DNA of 64,000 nucleotides from Cladorhizidae sp. MBARI D1340-BT2 (GCA_028752905.1 JAQNBH010000014.1:4104595-4168594); one strand, 5' to 3'; numbered from the stretch's first letter, positions 8,577 to 23,500 are shown. The notes: generated by a model from the letters alone, not told the origin. Program-made: numbers and translations.

Positions 8577-11500
8577 GTAAATTTACACCAGTCAGAATTA
8601 GCCCAGCTATTAATACATATTAACTATCTTGTACCGATGGTTTTGGGTTCTTGACTAGCAAGTGGGATATTGCATCGATTGTGGATGCTGCTCTGCTTCT
8701 AGCTAGCTAGTTATCAGTTTTGTTATTAGCTTAATTGTGCCTATTATAGTCTTCAAATTACATTACTGAAGGAGGCTTATTAGGAGGTGTTGTGCAATGC
8801 ATTTTGGTAGCTAAATTGAGCTCAGCTTGTTCAAACTTGAGTGGCCAATATTGTGTACAAAATGTACAACGACCTCAATAATCAACTTGAAATTTACTCT
8901 CTTGACATTTCGACTACTTAGATGCTCTTATTCTGCAACAAGAGAGTAAAATTTCAATTGATTATTTAGAGGATCATTGTAATTTCGTTATCTCAACTGA
9001 GAGTTTGTTGAGATTGTATATTCGGTGTGCCCCACAAAAGTACAATCATATCTAGAGTACAATATTAAGACTACTTCGATTGCTCCATAATAAGGCTGTT
9101 ATAAGGCTGTTATTTTGTGATGCCAACAGTAGTTGGGAAGGCAGAAGATAGAATGTCAATCCCTTTACCAAAGCTGAACCACCTTCAGACTGAGAGTGCC
9201 ACTCTATTGCCTTATGAATTCCATCTAGCTAGTGAAGTGTATTCCCCTCCATAACTACCTCCAGTGAAGACACACCCCTTCCTAGATCTTGAAGTAAATA
9301 TGGTTGCGGTGGCAATGGTGGTCCAGTTATGGGGGGAGGTAAGAGTCTTCTTGTTTTCTATGCTCTGAAACTGGAATGTGGTTTGAGGTTGCAGTGCTGT
9401 GGTTTCTGTATATCATGCCATGATCAATGGTGGGAGTATCCTGTTATCAAAAGCAGTGAGCCATGCCTAGTGCTTGCAGTGCATAGCGATTATTGTAGTG
9501 ACTAGGTATTTGAGTGGAGTTTACTACCATGTTGGCCCATAACATCATGTGACAATTAGCACACAATGACCACAGAGTGTCAAGGTCCAATCCTTGACCT
9601 TGAAGAAACATTGGTCGGCAGTCAACATTTCTTGTTTTTGATATTCCATCAAAATCCAAACCCAATCTTAATGCGAAAGTGTTAAACATGCATCCTGATG
9701 CAGTACAGGTGCGCTGACGTACAAACACCACTCCTACTAGGGAGCGTTCTTGCTTGGGCTTCAATCTTCCTGGAGCTTAGAGCTTCGATTCCGTGAGACA
9801 GGAATCCATTTGCTTTTAAGGTTATAAATAGAACTGGTGTTGGAAGACAGACCAGTGTGGTATTGTGCTGCGTTATAATTGATTGTGACATAGCTGTAGT
9901 GTTTGAATAAAGGTATAGTTGATGCATCCATTAAACGGTTTCTTTCCATGTCTTTTAAATTCTTCTGGTGCTGAGCTTCATGCATCCAGACAGGAAAGAA
10001 TCAGCGTTGCTTGCACAAGTCGATGTGAACAAGTTGTATGGCATCTTTCCTGGCGTGTTGGTGTGTAAACGTCTTGCAATATGGGACGGAATTAGTGAAG
10101 GTGCGGTCCGTTGAGTACCTCGGTGTTCCATGACTACTGTTTATGATGAGCAACCATAGTGGGGGTTGTTAGGTCAGAAGATGGCCACATTTTTGTCCTG
10201 CTTCTTTCTCCACCAGGTGGTTCTTTGATTGACACTTGGTGGAAGGCCCTGGAGAAGCTAGAGTGCTGGGCAAAGGAAGATAGCCAAGCCAATAACTCAA
10301 TGTTAATGCTTAAAGGCTTTGAGCAAAAACTATTATTTGCCAGTCAGTGAGTATAAACCCACCAGGTTTTTTCTTCATCCTGGCTTTAGTGGGGCCATGC
10401 CTGCTTAGACCAATCAGTTGCTATAGCAGCTGGAAGTAGCTGCAGCAGTAGGGAAAGACACCCACTTAAGAGTTTGTGTGTAGACACTCATGGTTGGTGG
10501 TGAGTGAGTTTGTGTGTAGACACTCATGGTTGGTGGTGAGTGAGTTTGTGTGTACACACTCATGGTTGGTGGTGAGTGAGTTTGTGTGCAGACACTCATG
10601 GTGGTTTAATGCTCCACTGTAATTACCTGCCATTAAGCAAACTAATTACATTTTTCTAGCCTTGATTAAAAAAAGTGGCTGTTTGGTGGTGTTACTGTAG
10701 TTCGGTAATTACCTGTCTTTAGAGCAAGCTAATTGCATATTACTGGCCTTGATTAATGGAAAACAATGACTGAGAAGAGTGGCAATACTATTGAACTTGG
10801 CAGTTCTACACAAGAACTATGCTGGACAAGGGAGCTCCCCCCCCTCCCCCTTACTTACTCCTACTCTCTTGAGTGTCCATGTTCAGATTGAAATCATCAC
10901 ATAACCAAGGCATCTCTTGTCTTAGCAGCCATGGAGCTGATAGTAGAGTTCTCACACTAACGACCACATTCTATAGTCATCACTTTTTTTAAATACCCTG
11001 AAAATGTCAGTGACAAGTCCTGGTTGCCTTAGTTACCTAGTTGTTTGTTTGTTTTGTGTGTGGGGTGGGTGGGGTTATTTGCATAGTATTTATTGATCAA
11101 TTGTGATTAAGTAAGTAAGTGTGTGTTGGATATTTTCTATGAAGCTATTCAGCAGAAGGAGTGCCAAGTGTGTGGCTACCACTTGAATGGGATAAGTGGA
11201 CAACATCACAAAGTGCCTTCACTGTTATTTAGAGTTCACCCCACGGCGGTCCAGCAAGGGGAGTTGTCAGCAGACTGGAACAGGACAGCAGCCCCAGCGT
11301 CATTTCTAGCCCTAGCTAGTGTGTGGTGGGAGAGAATCTAGGATTTTAGACATCCATGGGTGATCCCAGCTTTGGTAACAGCACCATGGACAGATTATCC
11401 CTTTCTGCTTCCATAAGAACCGGATTAGTGTCTCTATCATTCCTCTGTGTGTCCAGTGGTATTTGGAGTAGTCCTGGATCACCTATGGATGCTTTGTTTG

Positions 11501-14500
11501 CCACATATCCTGACTAGGGCCAGACGAAGCTGGGGCTGCCAATGTGGCCCAGTGCCTGCTGACAACCCTACCCCCTTCCTTTGCAGGACCATCCTGGAGG
11601 TGGGAGCTCTAAATGACACACAGAAGGGCATGTCTGTGTACATGCTATTATACCTGTTCCCAGACCTGTGGTGGTCCAAGGGAGACTTGGATTTTTTTTT
11701 ATTAAAAAAATAATATTTATTTATAAAAATATTATGAAGCTTGGGGATAATTCCACGGAAAGTTGGCGATTCTCTGTCTGTCTATATCTGGCAAGTCATG
11801 TCCTTAGGCTTAGTTGGGGGCACGTGGGTGGTTGCCGGGTAGCCCTCAAAATTTGAAAGTGGCACAACTACTACGTAAGGTAGAAGTGAAGGTGTGTCAA
11901 TGCATCCTTTCCTGTTGACAAAAGGACTCCATTGAGCTGTTAAATTCCACTCTTGTGGTGTTGAACATCAGGGCCATGGAGTGTGAAAAGTGTGAAATTG
12001 TCACGATCATCTCAGAATGCCCGAGTTTTGATTATAGTTAACTAAAGATACATAGCTACGCCTAGTGGGTAGGCATCACAATGGAAGCAAGTCCATGATT
12101 CGGCCAGTGTGCAGCATCTCCATGACTCTGCCAGTGTGCAGCATCTCCATGACTCTGCCAGTGTGTAGCATCTCCATGACTCTGCCATTGTGCAGCATCT
12201 CCATGACTCGGCCAGTGTGCAGCATCTCCATGACTCAGCCAGTGTGTAGCATCTCCATGACTCTGCCATTGTGCAGCATCTCCATGACTCGGCCAGTGTG
12301 CAGCATCTCCATGACTCAGCCAGTGTGCAGCATCTCCATGACTCGGCCAGTGTGCAGCATCTCCATGACTCAGCCAGTGTGTAGCATCTCCATGACTCTG
12401 CCATTGTGCAGCATCTCCATGACTCGGCCAGTGTGCAGCATCTCCATGACTCAGCCAGTGTGCAGCATCTCCATGACTCAGCCAGTGTGTAGCATCTCCA
12501 TGACTCTGCCATTGTGCAGCATCTCCATGACTCGGCCAGTGTGCAGCATCTCCATGACTCAGCCAGTGTGCAGCATCTCCATGACTCAGCCAGTGTGTAG
12601 CATCTCCATGACTCAGCCAGTGTGTAGCATCTCCATGACTCAGCCAGTGTGCAGCATCTCCATGACTCAGCCAGTGTGTAGCATCTCCATGACTCAGCCA
12701 GTGTGTAGCATCTCCATGACTCAGCCAGTGTACAGCATCTCCATGACTCAGCCAGTGTGCAGCATCTCCATGACTCAGCCAGTGTGTAGCATCTCCATGA
12801 CTCAGCCAGTGTGCAGCATCTCCATGACTCGGCCAGTGTGTAGCATCTCCATGACTCAGCCAGTGTGTAGCATCTCCATGACTCAGCCAGTGTGTAGCAT
12901 CTCCATGACTCGGCCAGTGTGTAGCATCTCCATGACTCGGCCAGTGTACAGCATCTCCATGACTCAGCCAGTGTGTAGCATCTCCATGACTCAGCCAGTG
13001 TGCAGCATCTCCATGACTCAGCCAGTGTGTAGCATCTCCATGACTCGGCCAGTGTACAGCATCTCCATGACTCAGCCAGTGTGTAGCATCTCCATGACCC
13101 AGCCAGTGTGTAGCATCTCCATGACTCAGCCAGTGTGCAGCATCTCCATGAGACTCAGCCAGTGTGCAGCATCTCCATGACTCAGCCAGTGTGTAGCATC
13201 TCCATGATTCAGCCAGTGTGCAGCATCTCCATGACTCAGCCAGTGTGTAGCATCTCCATGACTCAGCCAGTGTGCAGCATCTCCATGACTCAGCCAGTGT
13301 GTAGCATCTCCATGACTCAGCCAGTGTGCAGCATCTCCATGACTCAGCCAGTGTGTAGCATCTCCATGACTCAGCCAGTGTGTAGCATCTCCATGACTCA
13401 GCCAGTGTGTAGCATCTCCATGACTCTGCCTGTGTGTAGCTTGATTCTGGGCGACAAGTTGTAGTTCATTATATGTCTTAGAGTAGACCTGTGGAGGATT
13501 CCAGCGCTGGTGGGCCCTGTCTTGTGATTACCACAAGTAATTCAGGAGCTCCTTATTGAAGTGGGTCGTTGAGGGGAGGAAGTAAGAGGGGGAAGGTGGA
13601 AGATGCACACCAAACAATTTGTCAGTGTAGTTGTAGGAATGAGTGTTGTTGCAATAGCCTGTGTTGTTATGCATGCATGACACAGCCCCCTCACTCATGC
13701 ATGACAGAACCCCCTCACTCAATGACAGAACCCCCTCACTAATGCATGACAGAACCCCTCACTCAATGACAGAACCCCCTCACTCATAATGACAGAACCC
13801 CCTCACTCATGCATGACAGAACCCCCTCACTCAATGACAGAACCCCCTCACTCAATGACAGAACCCCCTCACTCAATGACAGAACCCCCTCACTCATAAT
13901 GACAGAACCCCCTCACTCAATGACAGAACCCCCTCACTCATGCATGACAGAACCCCCTCACTCATAATGACAGAACCCCCTCACTCATAATGACAGAACC
14001 CCCTCACTCATAATAACAGAACCCCCTCACTCATGCATGACAGAACCCCCTCACTCATAATGACAGAACCCCCTCACTCATAATGACAGAACCCCTCACT
14101 CATAATGACAGAACCCCCTCACTCGTGACAGAACCCCCTCACTCATAATGACAGAACCCCCTGACTCATAATGACAGAACCCCCTCACTCATAATGACAG
14201 AACCCCCTCACTCATAATGATAGAACCCCTCACTCATAATGACAGAACCCCCTCACTCATAATAACAGAAGCCCCTCACTCATGCATAGCAGAACCCCCT
14301 CGCTCATAATGACAGAACCCCCTCACTCATGCATGACAGAACCCCCTCACTCGCTCATGACAGAACCCCTTACTCAATGACAGAACCCCCTCACTCATAA
14401 TGACAGAACCCCCTCACTCATAATGACAGAACCCCCTCACTCATGCATGACAGAACCCCTCACTCATAATGACAGAACCCCCTCACCCATAATAACAGAA

Positions 14501-17500
14501 CCCCTCACTCATAATAACAGAACCCCCTCACTCATGCATGACAGAACCCCCTCACTCATAATAACAGAACCCCCTCACTCATGCATGATAGAACCCCCTC
14601 ACTCAATGACAGAACCCCCTCACTCATAATAACAGAACCCCCTCACTCATGCATGACAGAACCCCCTCACTCATAATAACAGAACCCCCTCACTCATAAT
14701 AACAGAACCCCCTCACTCATAATAACAGAACCCCCTCACTCATGCATAATAGAACCCCCTCACGCAATGACAGAACCCCCTCACTCATAATAACAGAACC
14801 CCCTCACTCATGCATGACAGAACCCCCTCACTCATAATAACAGAACCCCCTCACTCATGCATGATAGAACCCCCTCACTCAATGACAGAACCCCCTCACT
14901 CATAATAACAGAACCCCCTCACTCATGCATGACAGAACCCCCTCACTCATAATGACAGAACCCCCTCACTCATAATGACAGAACCCCCTCACTCATAATG
15001 ACAGAACCCCCTCACTCATAATGACAGAACCCCCTCACCCATAATAACAGAACCCCCTCACTCATAATAACAGAACCCCCTCACTCATGCATGATAGAAC
15101 CCCCTCACTCAATGACAGAACCCCCTCACTCATAATAACAGAATCCCCTCACTCATGCATGACAGAACCCCCTCACTCATAATAACAGAACCCCCTCACT
15201 CATGCATGATAGAACCCCCTCACTCAATGACAGAACCCCCTCACTCATAATAACAGAACCCCCTCACTCATGCATGACAGAACCCCCTCACTCATAATAA
15301 CAGAACCCCCTCACTCATAATAACAGAACCCCCTCACTCATGCATGATAGAACCCCCTCACTCAATGACAGAACCCCCTCACTCATAATAACAGAACCCC
15401 CTCACTCATGCATGACAGAACCCCCTCACTCATAATAACAGAACCCCCTCACTCATGCATGGCAGAACCCCCTCACTCAATGACAGAACCCCCTCACTCA
15501 TAATAACAGAACCCCCTCACTCATAATAACAGAACCCCCTCACTCCTGCATGACAGAACCCCCTCACTCATAATGACAGAACCCCTTACTCAATAACAGA
15601 ACCCCCTCACTCATGCATGAGTTGTGACTGATTATGGGATGGAGTTGGCATGGGAAAATTGTATCCCCCATCATGAATTTCCCGCCACCTTGAGCCCCTG
15701 CCTCTCCCTCTTGAAAGTCCTACATGTCTATGAGGGGGGGGCTATGGCTAGCCACACCCCTATCATATCGTAGTACACATTTTATATGCCCGTGGAGGTA
15801 CCCAATCGGCACTTTTGGCCGTGTGTGTGCGCTGGGTGGATGATGTTGGCGGGAAGCTTTGTCTGGTGTTTGATAGTGTTCTGAGGTGTACTGGAATTAT
15901 TAATATGGATCAGTGGTAGATAATTAGTTGGCATGATTGTTGAGACTGAGACTGAGCTGGTTAGTGCAGAACTTAGGGAGTGAGTTAGTAACTTCATGGA
16001 ACACAGTATTGACAACCCGGCAGGTGCTACCAGGAGGTGGGTGGGTGGGTGTTGGTTGTGCTGGATCTGATGTGAGATGCGGTGATTGCACCTTCTCGAC
16101 TCCATAGTGGGGAGCTGCACCTTGCCTCTACTCCATAGTGGGGAGGTACACCTTGCCTCTACTCCATAGTGGGGAGCTACACCTTGCCTCTACTCCATAG
16201 TGGGGAGCTACACCTTGCCTCTACTCCATAGTGGGGAGCTGCACCTTGCCTCTACTCCATAGTGGGGAGCTGCACCTTGCCTCTACTCCATAGTGGGGAG
16301 CTACACCTTGCCTCTACTCCATAGTGGGGAGCTACACCTTGCCTCTACTCCATAGTGGGGAGCTACACCTTGCCTCTACTCCATAGTGGGGAGCTGCACC
16401 TTGCCTCTACTCCATAGTGGGGAGCTACACCTTGCCTCTACTCCATAGTGGGGAGCTACACCTTGCCTCTACTCCATAGTGGGGAGCTACACCTTGCCTC
16501 TACTCCATAGTGGGGAGCTACACCTTGCCTCTACTCCATAGTGGGGAGCTGCACCTTGCCTCTACTCCATAGTGGGGAGCTACACCTTGCCTCTACTCCA
16601 TAGTGGGGAGCTACACCTTGCCTCTACTCCATAGTGGGGAGCTACACCTTGTCTCTACTCCATAGTGGGGAGCTACACCTTGCCTCTACTCCATAGTGGG
16701 GAGCTGCACCTTGCCTCTACTCCATAGTGGGGAGCTACACCTTGCCTCTACTCCATAGTGGGGAGCTACACCTTGTCTCTACTCCATAGTGGGGAGCTAC
16801 ACCTTGCCTCTACTCCATAGTGGGGAGCCTCTACTCCATAGTGGGGAGCCTCTACTCCATAGTGGGGAGCTACACCTTGCCTCTACTCCATAGTGGGGAG
16901 CTCACCTTGCCTCTACTCCATAGTGGGGAGCTACACCTTGCCTCTACTCCATAGTGGGGAGCTGCACCTTGCCTCTACTCCATAGTGGGGGGCTACACCT
17001 TGCCTCTACTCCATAGTGGGGAGCTGCACCTTGCCTCTACTCCATAGTGGGGGGCTACACCTTGCCTCTACTCCATAGTGGGGAGTTGCACCTTCCATAG
17101 TGGGGAGCTCACCTTGCCTCTACTCCATAGTGGGGAGCTGCACCTTGCCTCTACTCCATAGTGGGGAGCTGCACCTTGCCTCTACTCCATAGTGGGGAGC
17201 TGCACCTTGCCTCTACTCCATAGTGGGGAGCTGCACCTTGCCTCTACTCCATAGTGGGGAGCTACACCTTGCCTCTACTCCATAGTGGGGAGCTGCACCT
17301 TGCCTCTACTCCATAGTAGGGAGCTACACCTTGCCTCTACTCCATAGTGGGGAGCTGGACCTTGCCTCTACTCCATAGTGAGGAGCTGCACCTTGCCTCT
17401 ACTCCATAGTGGGGAGCTGCACCTTGCGTCTACTCCATAGTGAGGAGCTGCACCTTGCCTCTACTCCATAGTAGGGAGCTGCACCTTGTCTCTACTCCAT

Positions 17501-20500
17501 AGTGGGGAGCTGCACCTTGCCTCTACTCCATAGTGGGGAGCTACACCTTGCCTCTACTCCATAGTGGGCAGCTGCACCTTGCCTCTACTCCATAGTGGGG
17601 AGCTGCACCTTGCCTCTACTCCATAGTGGGGAGCTACACCTTGCCTCTACTCCATAGTGGGGAGCTACACCTTGCCTCTACTCCATAGTGGGGAGCTACA
17701 CCTTGCCTCTACTCCATAGTAGGGAGCTACACCTTGCCTCTACTCCATAGTGGGCAGCTGCACCTTGCCTCGACTCCATAGTGGGGAGCTGCACCTTGCC
17801 TCTACTCCATAGTGGGGAGTTACACCTTGTCTCTACTCCATAGTGGGGAGCTACACCTTGCCTCTACTCCATAGTGGGGAGCTGGACCTTGCCTCTACTC
17901 CATAGTGGGGAGCTACACCTTGCCTCTACTCCATAGTGAGGAGCTGCACCTTGCCTCTACTCCATAGTGGGGAGCTGCACCTTGCGTCTACTCCATAGTG
18001 GGTAGCTACAGTACACCTTGCCTCTACTCCATAGTGGGGAGCTGCACCTTGCCTCTACTCCATAGTGGGGAGCTGCACCTTGCCTCTACTCCATAGTGGG
18101 GAGCTGCACCTTGCCTCTACTCCATAGTGGGGAGCTGCACCTTGCCTCTACTCCATAGTGGGGAGCTGCACCTTGCCTCATAGTGGGGAGCTACACCTTG
18201 CCTCTACTCCATAGTAGGGAGCTGCATCTTGCTCGTGGAAGGTGTTTCAGTGGTGTTCAGTCCAGCTGCACTATGCTGGCACACACTGCGCGTGCTCGGT
18301 GCTGCAGGTGGCCTGCGAGAGCTAATGTGGTGTGTAGTGGATACCTGTTCTGTGTACCTCAGTATGATAGTCTCCAGATAAGAAGGAGATGCGATTTAAA
18401 AGTGATATTGGGTTGGTCAAGTCCAACAGTGGGTGGGTCTATGGCTATGACTAGCAAGAAGTGTGTGAGCTACACCACTAGCTTCAAGTTGTGTGTCTAT
18501 CACTAGCAAGAAGTGTGTGAGCTGCACCACTAGCTTCAAGTTGTGTGTCTATCACTAGCAAGAAGTGTGCGAGCTGCACCACTAGCTTCAAGTTGTGTGT
18601 CTATCACTAGCAAGAAGTGTGTGAGCTACACCACTAGCTTCAAGTTGTGTGTCTATCACTAGCAAGAAGTGTGTGAGCTACACCACTAGCTTCAAGTTGT
18701 GTGTCTATCACTAGCAAGAAGTGTGTGAGCTGCACCACTAGCTTCAAGTTGTGTGTCTATCACTAGCAAGAAGTGTGTGAGCTGCACCACTAGCTTCAAG
18801 TTGTGTGTCTATCACTAGCAAGAAGTGTGTGAGCTGCACCACTAGCTTCAAGTTGTGTGTCTATCACTAGCAAGAAGTGTGTGAGCTACACCACTAGCTT
18901 CAAGTTGTGTGTCTATCACTAGCAAGAAGTGTGTGAGCTGCACCACTAGCTTCAAGTTGTGTGTCTATCACTAGCAAGAAGTGTGTGAGCTGCACCACTA
19001 GCTTCAAGTTGTGTGTCTATCACTAGCAAGAAGTGTGTGAGCTGCACCACTAGCTTCAAGTTGTGTGTCTATCACTAGCAAGAAGTGTGTGAGCTACACC
19101 ACTAGCTTCAAGTTGTGTGTCTATCACTAGCAAGAAGTGTGTGAGCTGCACCACTAGCTTCAAGTTGTGTGTCTATCACTAGCAAGAAGTGTGTGAGCTA
19201 CACCACTAGCAAGAAGTGTGTGAGCTGCACCACTAGCTTCAAGTTGTGTGTCTATCACTAGCAAGAAGTGTGTGAGCAACACCACTAGCTTCAAGTTGTG
19301 TGTCTATCACTAGCAAGAAGTGTGTGAGCTGCACCACTAGCTTCAAGTTGTGTGTCTATCACTAGCAAGAAGTGTGTGAGCTGCACCACTAGCTTCAAGT
19401 TGTGTGTCTATCACTAGCAAGAAGTGTGTGAGCTGCACCACTAGCTTCAAGTTGTGTGTCTATCACTAGCAAGAAGTGTGTGAGCTGCACCACTAGCTTC
19501 AAGTTGTGTGTCTATCACTAGCAAGAAGTGTGTGAGCTGCACCACTAGCTTCAAGTTGTGTGGCCATCACTAGCAAGAAGTGTGTGAGCTGCACCACTAG
19601 CTTCAAGTTGTGTGTCTATCACTAGCAAGAAGTGTCTGAGCTGCACCACTAGCTTCAAGTTGTGTGTCTATCACTAGCAAGAAGTGTGTGAGCTGCACCA
19701 CTAGCTTCAAGTTGTGTGTCTATCACTAGCAAGAAGTGTGTGAGCTGCACCACTAGCTTCAAGTTGTGTGTCTATCACTAGCAAGAAGTGTGTGAGCTGC
19801 ACCACTAGCTTCAAGTTGTGTGTCTATCACTAGCAAGAAGTGTGTGAGCTACACCACTAGCTTCAAGTTGTGTGTCTATCACTAGCAAGAAGTGTGTGAG
19901 CTGCACCACTAGCTTCAAGTTGTGTGTCTATCACTAGCAAGAAGTGTGTGAGCTGCACCACTAGCTTCAAGTTGTGTGTCTATCACTAGCAAGAAGTGTG
20001 TGAGCTACACCACTAGCTTCAAGTTGTGTATCTATCACTAGCAAGAAGTGTGTGAGCTACACCACTAGCTTCAAGTTGTGTGTCTATCACTAGCAAGAAG
20101 TGTGTGAGCTACACCACTAGCTTCAAGTTGTGTGTCTATCACTAGCAAGAAGTGTGTGAGCTACACCACTAGCTTCAAGTTGTGTGTCTATCACTAGCAA
20201 GAAGTGTGTGAGCTGCACCACTAGCTTCAAGTTGTGTGTCTATCACTAGCAAGAAGTGTGTGAGCTGCACCACTAGCTTCAAGTTGTGTGTCTATCACTA
20301 GCAAGAAGTGTGTGAGCTACACCACTAGCTTCAAGTTGTGTGTCTATCACTAGCAAGAAGTGTGTGAGCTACACCACTAGCTTCAAGTTGTGTGTCTATC
20401 ACTAGCAAGAAGTGTGTGAGCTGCACCACTAGCTTCAAGTTGTGTGTCTATCACTAGCAAGAAGTGTGTGAGCTGCACCACTAGCTTCAAGTTGTGTGTC

Positions 20501-23500
20501 TATCACTAGCAAGAAGTGTGTGAGCTACACCACTAGCTTCAAGTTGTGTGTCTATCACTAGCAAGAAGTGTGTGAGCTACACCACTAGCTTCAAGTTGTG
20601 TGTCTATCACTAGCAAGAAGTGTGTGAGCTGCACCACTAGCTTCAAGTTGTGTGTCTATCACTAGCAAGAAGTGTGTGAGCTGCACCACTAGCTTCAAGT
20701 TGTGTGTCTATCACTAGCAAGAAGTGTGCGAGCTACACCACTAGCTTCAAGTTGTGTGTCTATCACTAGCAAGAAGTGTGTGAGCTGCACCACTAGCTTC
20801 AAGTTGTGTGTCTATCACTAGCAAGAAGTGTGTGAGCTGCACCACTAGCTTCAAGTTGTGTGTCTATCACTAGCAAGAAGTGTGCGAGCTACACCACTAG
20901 CTTCAAGTTGTGTGTCTATCACTAGCAAGAAGTGTGTGAGCTACACCACTAGCTTCAAGGTGCTGGGTTTTTCTTTTACTGAACGAAGTGCAGGGAACTG
21001 CTTGGCAGCTTCTTCGAGGCCAGCAATTTACAATTCAGTGTGTGTATGTGAGTGGTGGTGTGTGCATGTGTGTGTGGTGGTGTGTATGTGTGAGTGGTGG
21101 CGTGTGTGTGAGTGGTGGTGTGTGGTATGTGTGAGTGGTGGTGTGTGAGTGGTGACGTGTGTGTGAGTGGTGGTGTGTGTATGTGTGAGTGGTGTGTGGT
21201 GTGTGTATGTGTGAGTGGTGGTGTGTGAGTGGTGGTGTGGTGTGAGTGGTGGTGTGTGTGTGTGAGAGTGGTGGCGTGTGTGTGAGTGGTGGTGTGTGTG
21301 AGTTGTGGTGTGTGTGTGTGGTGAAACAGAATTTATTTAAATGATACCAATTAATATGGAATGCACTCGTACGCAGGAATAGTAACGGTATGGCTGCATT
21401 GGCCTAGACTTGTACCAAGTGCAGCTTATATCCCAGCAAACACATGTGTGATAATTGACACTAATTATAATTGACACTAATTCTGTGCATGTTTTGCAGC
21501 ACTGCACGCATGGATTCCCTCTGTCTCCGACGTGCATGACGTTTGATGAGCACCGCAGAGTGGTCCACATTGGCACTGCCTCGGGGGAAATCAGAGTGTA
21601 AGTCTGCTCCGATAATTATGACGATGATCCTAGCGATGGGAAGTAGATATTCATTGTAACGAGGGTGACTGGGACAGGAATAGCACGTGCGATATATTTA
21701 TGATGTAATCTGTGCTGGAGCTCCACCTGAGTGTGAAGCTCTCATTCATTTCCCTGGATTTTCCCCGATGTGTGTGACCACACCCACAGAGCTGGACTTA
21801 ATAATACCAAACAAAGGCTTGTTTTCTTTTGAGGAGTTAAAGGTTCGAGTTTTGCTGTAACTGAATTTTTCCGCGGAATAACCTCCGAGGGTGTAGAAAC
21901 CCCTTACTGCAACCTTTTATTGGTTGGGGGGCAAGATATTCGTGTCTAGGATCAAGTTCGCGTAAACCTTGAAATTTTGGCTCCTGAAAAGGAAGCACGA
22001 TGTATTTAGGAGCATTAATATTCACATTTTTCACAATTCGAATCCAATTTGCAAATAGGCACAAAAAGGGCAGAGAGTATGCTGAATCTAGGGCTAGGGC
22101 TAGAGCAGTGGAGTATGCTGAATCTAGGGCTAGGGCTAGAGCAGTGGAGTATGCTGAATCTAGGGCTAGGGCTAGAGCAGTGGAGTATGCTGAATCTAGG
22201 GCTAAGGCCGTGCAGTATGCCGAATCTAGGGCTAGGGAAATAGAGTATGCTGAATCTTCCACACTGTATACTACATGTATATAATCCGTGAATATTTCTC
22301 CCACGAATTCTTCTGTTTGTCACCGACTGCAAACCCTCGACAATATCCCACTCTACTGTACATTGAGTGATGATAGCCCCAGGATCAACGAGGATGACCG
22401 AAGTTCAACCGCTAGTGGCTAGGGCTTAGGCGAGGTGGAACTGTGGCTGTCCAGTTGGTCCACTTGGTCCAACCCACAGCATCAATGAACCGTCTGTGTG
22501 TCGAGCAAGGATAACTGGCTATAGATCATGGACCCCAGAGCACTTGTATTCTGAGCACGTGGACTGCCATAGGATAACCTTAGCCCCAGAGTACCTCAAG
22601 CCTAGCACTATTCTTAGCCCTAGAAGAGCCCTTGCCCTAGAGTTCCAGTAGCCTTAGGCCTAGGTCTGGTGCCGTCAATGGTTCCAAGACCCATGTTGTC
22701 TGATCTGTCACCCACATCAGGAGCGTGTACCACGTTAGTTACCGGTATCCTGGGAAAGCTTGCGGCAGCACACTCAAACTCCCCACAGCCGGGCACGTCT
22801 TGTCTTCCGGGCACAACCGCGTCACACGCGAGGCTCGGCAGAAGCATGACTCATTTTGACAGACTACAGTCCAGTTTCTTGTTGGCGCAGAGCGATTCTT
22901 GCTTGGGTTCTAGCTTGTTTTGTGTTGATAGCTTGTGCCTGAAGAAGTCTGAGACTAGAACAGCACGGTAGGCTTCCTGCAACAGCGATGGTGAGAGCGA
23001 AGGGGAGGACCGAGGAACACCATCGTTCAGTCACACCTGGTGAAGTCTTAGAGAAATTTTACGGCTGTGGCTTGAAATCTTCTTCTTGTGAAGAAATGGC
23101 GTGACACTGCACTGCAGCTTGGATCAGAGAGTCAGGAATCACTGAGGCTATCCTCCATCGTTTCTCTCTAAATGAGCGTGTTCTCATGTTTTCAGTCCGT
23201 GCATATGCAGATGTGCATGCATTTAAGGATGGGAGGGGGCGGAGTCACCCATTTTAAGGACCTGAAATTTGTAATTATCATAACTTTGTTCTTATTTATT
23301 GTTTTCAGTTCATTCTGTAGCAAAACGAAAGCTTTTCTTCAAGAGCTTTCCAATGATGTATATACTTTATGGAGGCTTGTAAGTCTGTACAGTGATGACT
23401 AGCATACTCCCTTAGTGCCAGAAGATAGCTTGTTTCAAGAGCTTTCCAATGATGTACTTTATGTATGTAGGCTTGTAAGTCTGTGCAGTGATGACTAGCA

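Larger units (their letters stand above)
8577..21499 (+). other. LLGL intron 1 (12.9 kb)
   Basis: GTAAAT...TTTTGCAG. About 8.4 kb of it is tandem arrays (listed separately). The non-repeat parts 8990-10468 and 10606-12089 hold short open stretches on both strands (for example minus 9447-9764 and plus 11447-11713, with TTTGCAG inside at about 11585) in which I recognise no family. They could be old coding relics. Confidence 0.75.

Noticed and set aside
11447..11713. Plus-strand open stretch of 88 codons with an internal TTTGCAG as a separate gene
   Set aside because: No recognisable family, no paired donor and no neighbouring exon could be supported, so it is mentioned only in the intron 1 note.
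12042..13464. Plus-strand frame of 371 codons and minus-strand frame of 156 codons
   Set aside because: By-products of a 27-bp repeat, whose length is a multiple of 3.
13676..15618. CRISPR-like alternation of core and spacer
   Set aside because: The linkers are only 4-8 bp and of three kinds, not unique spacers, and the context is a eukaryotic intron.
22074..22252. Interstitial telomere repeat
   Set aside because: The motif is CTAGGG inside a 36-bp unit, not an uninterrupted TTAGGG array.
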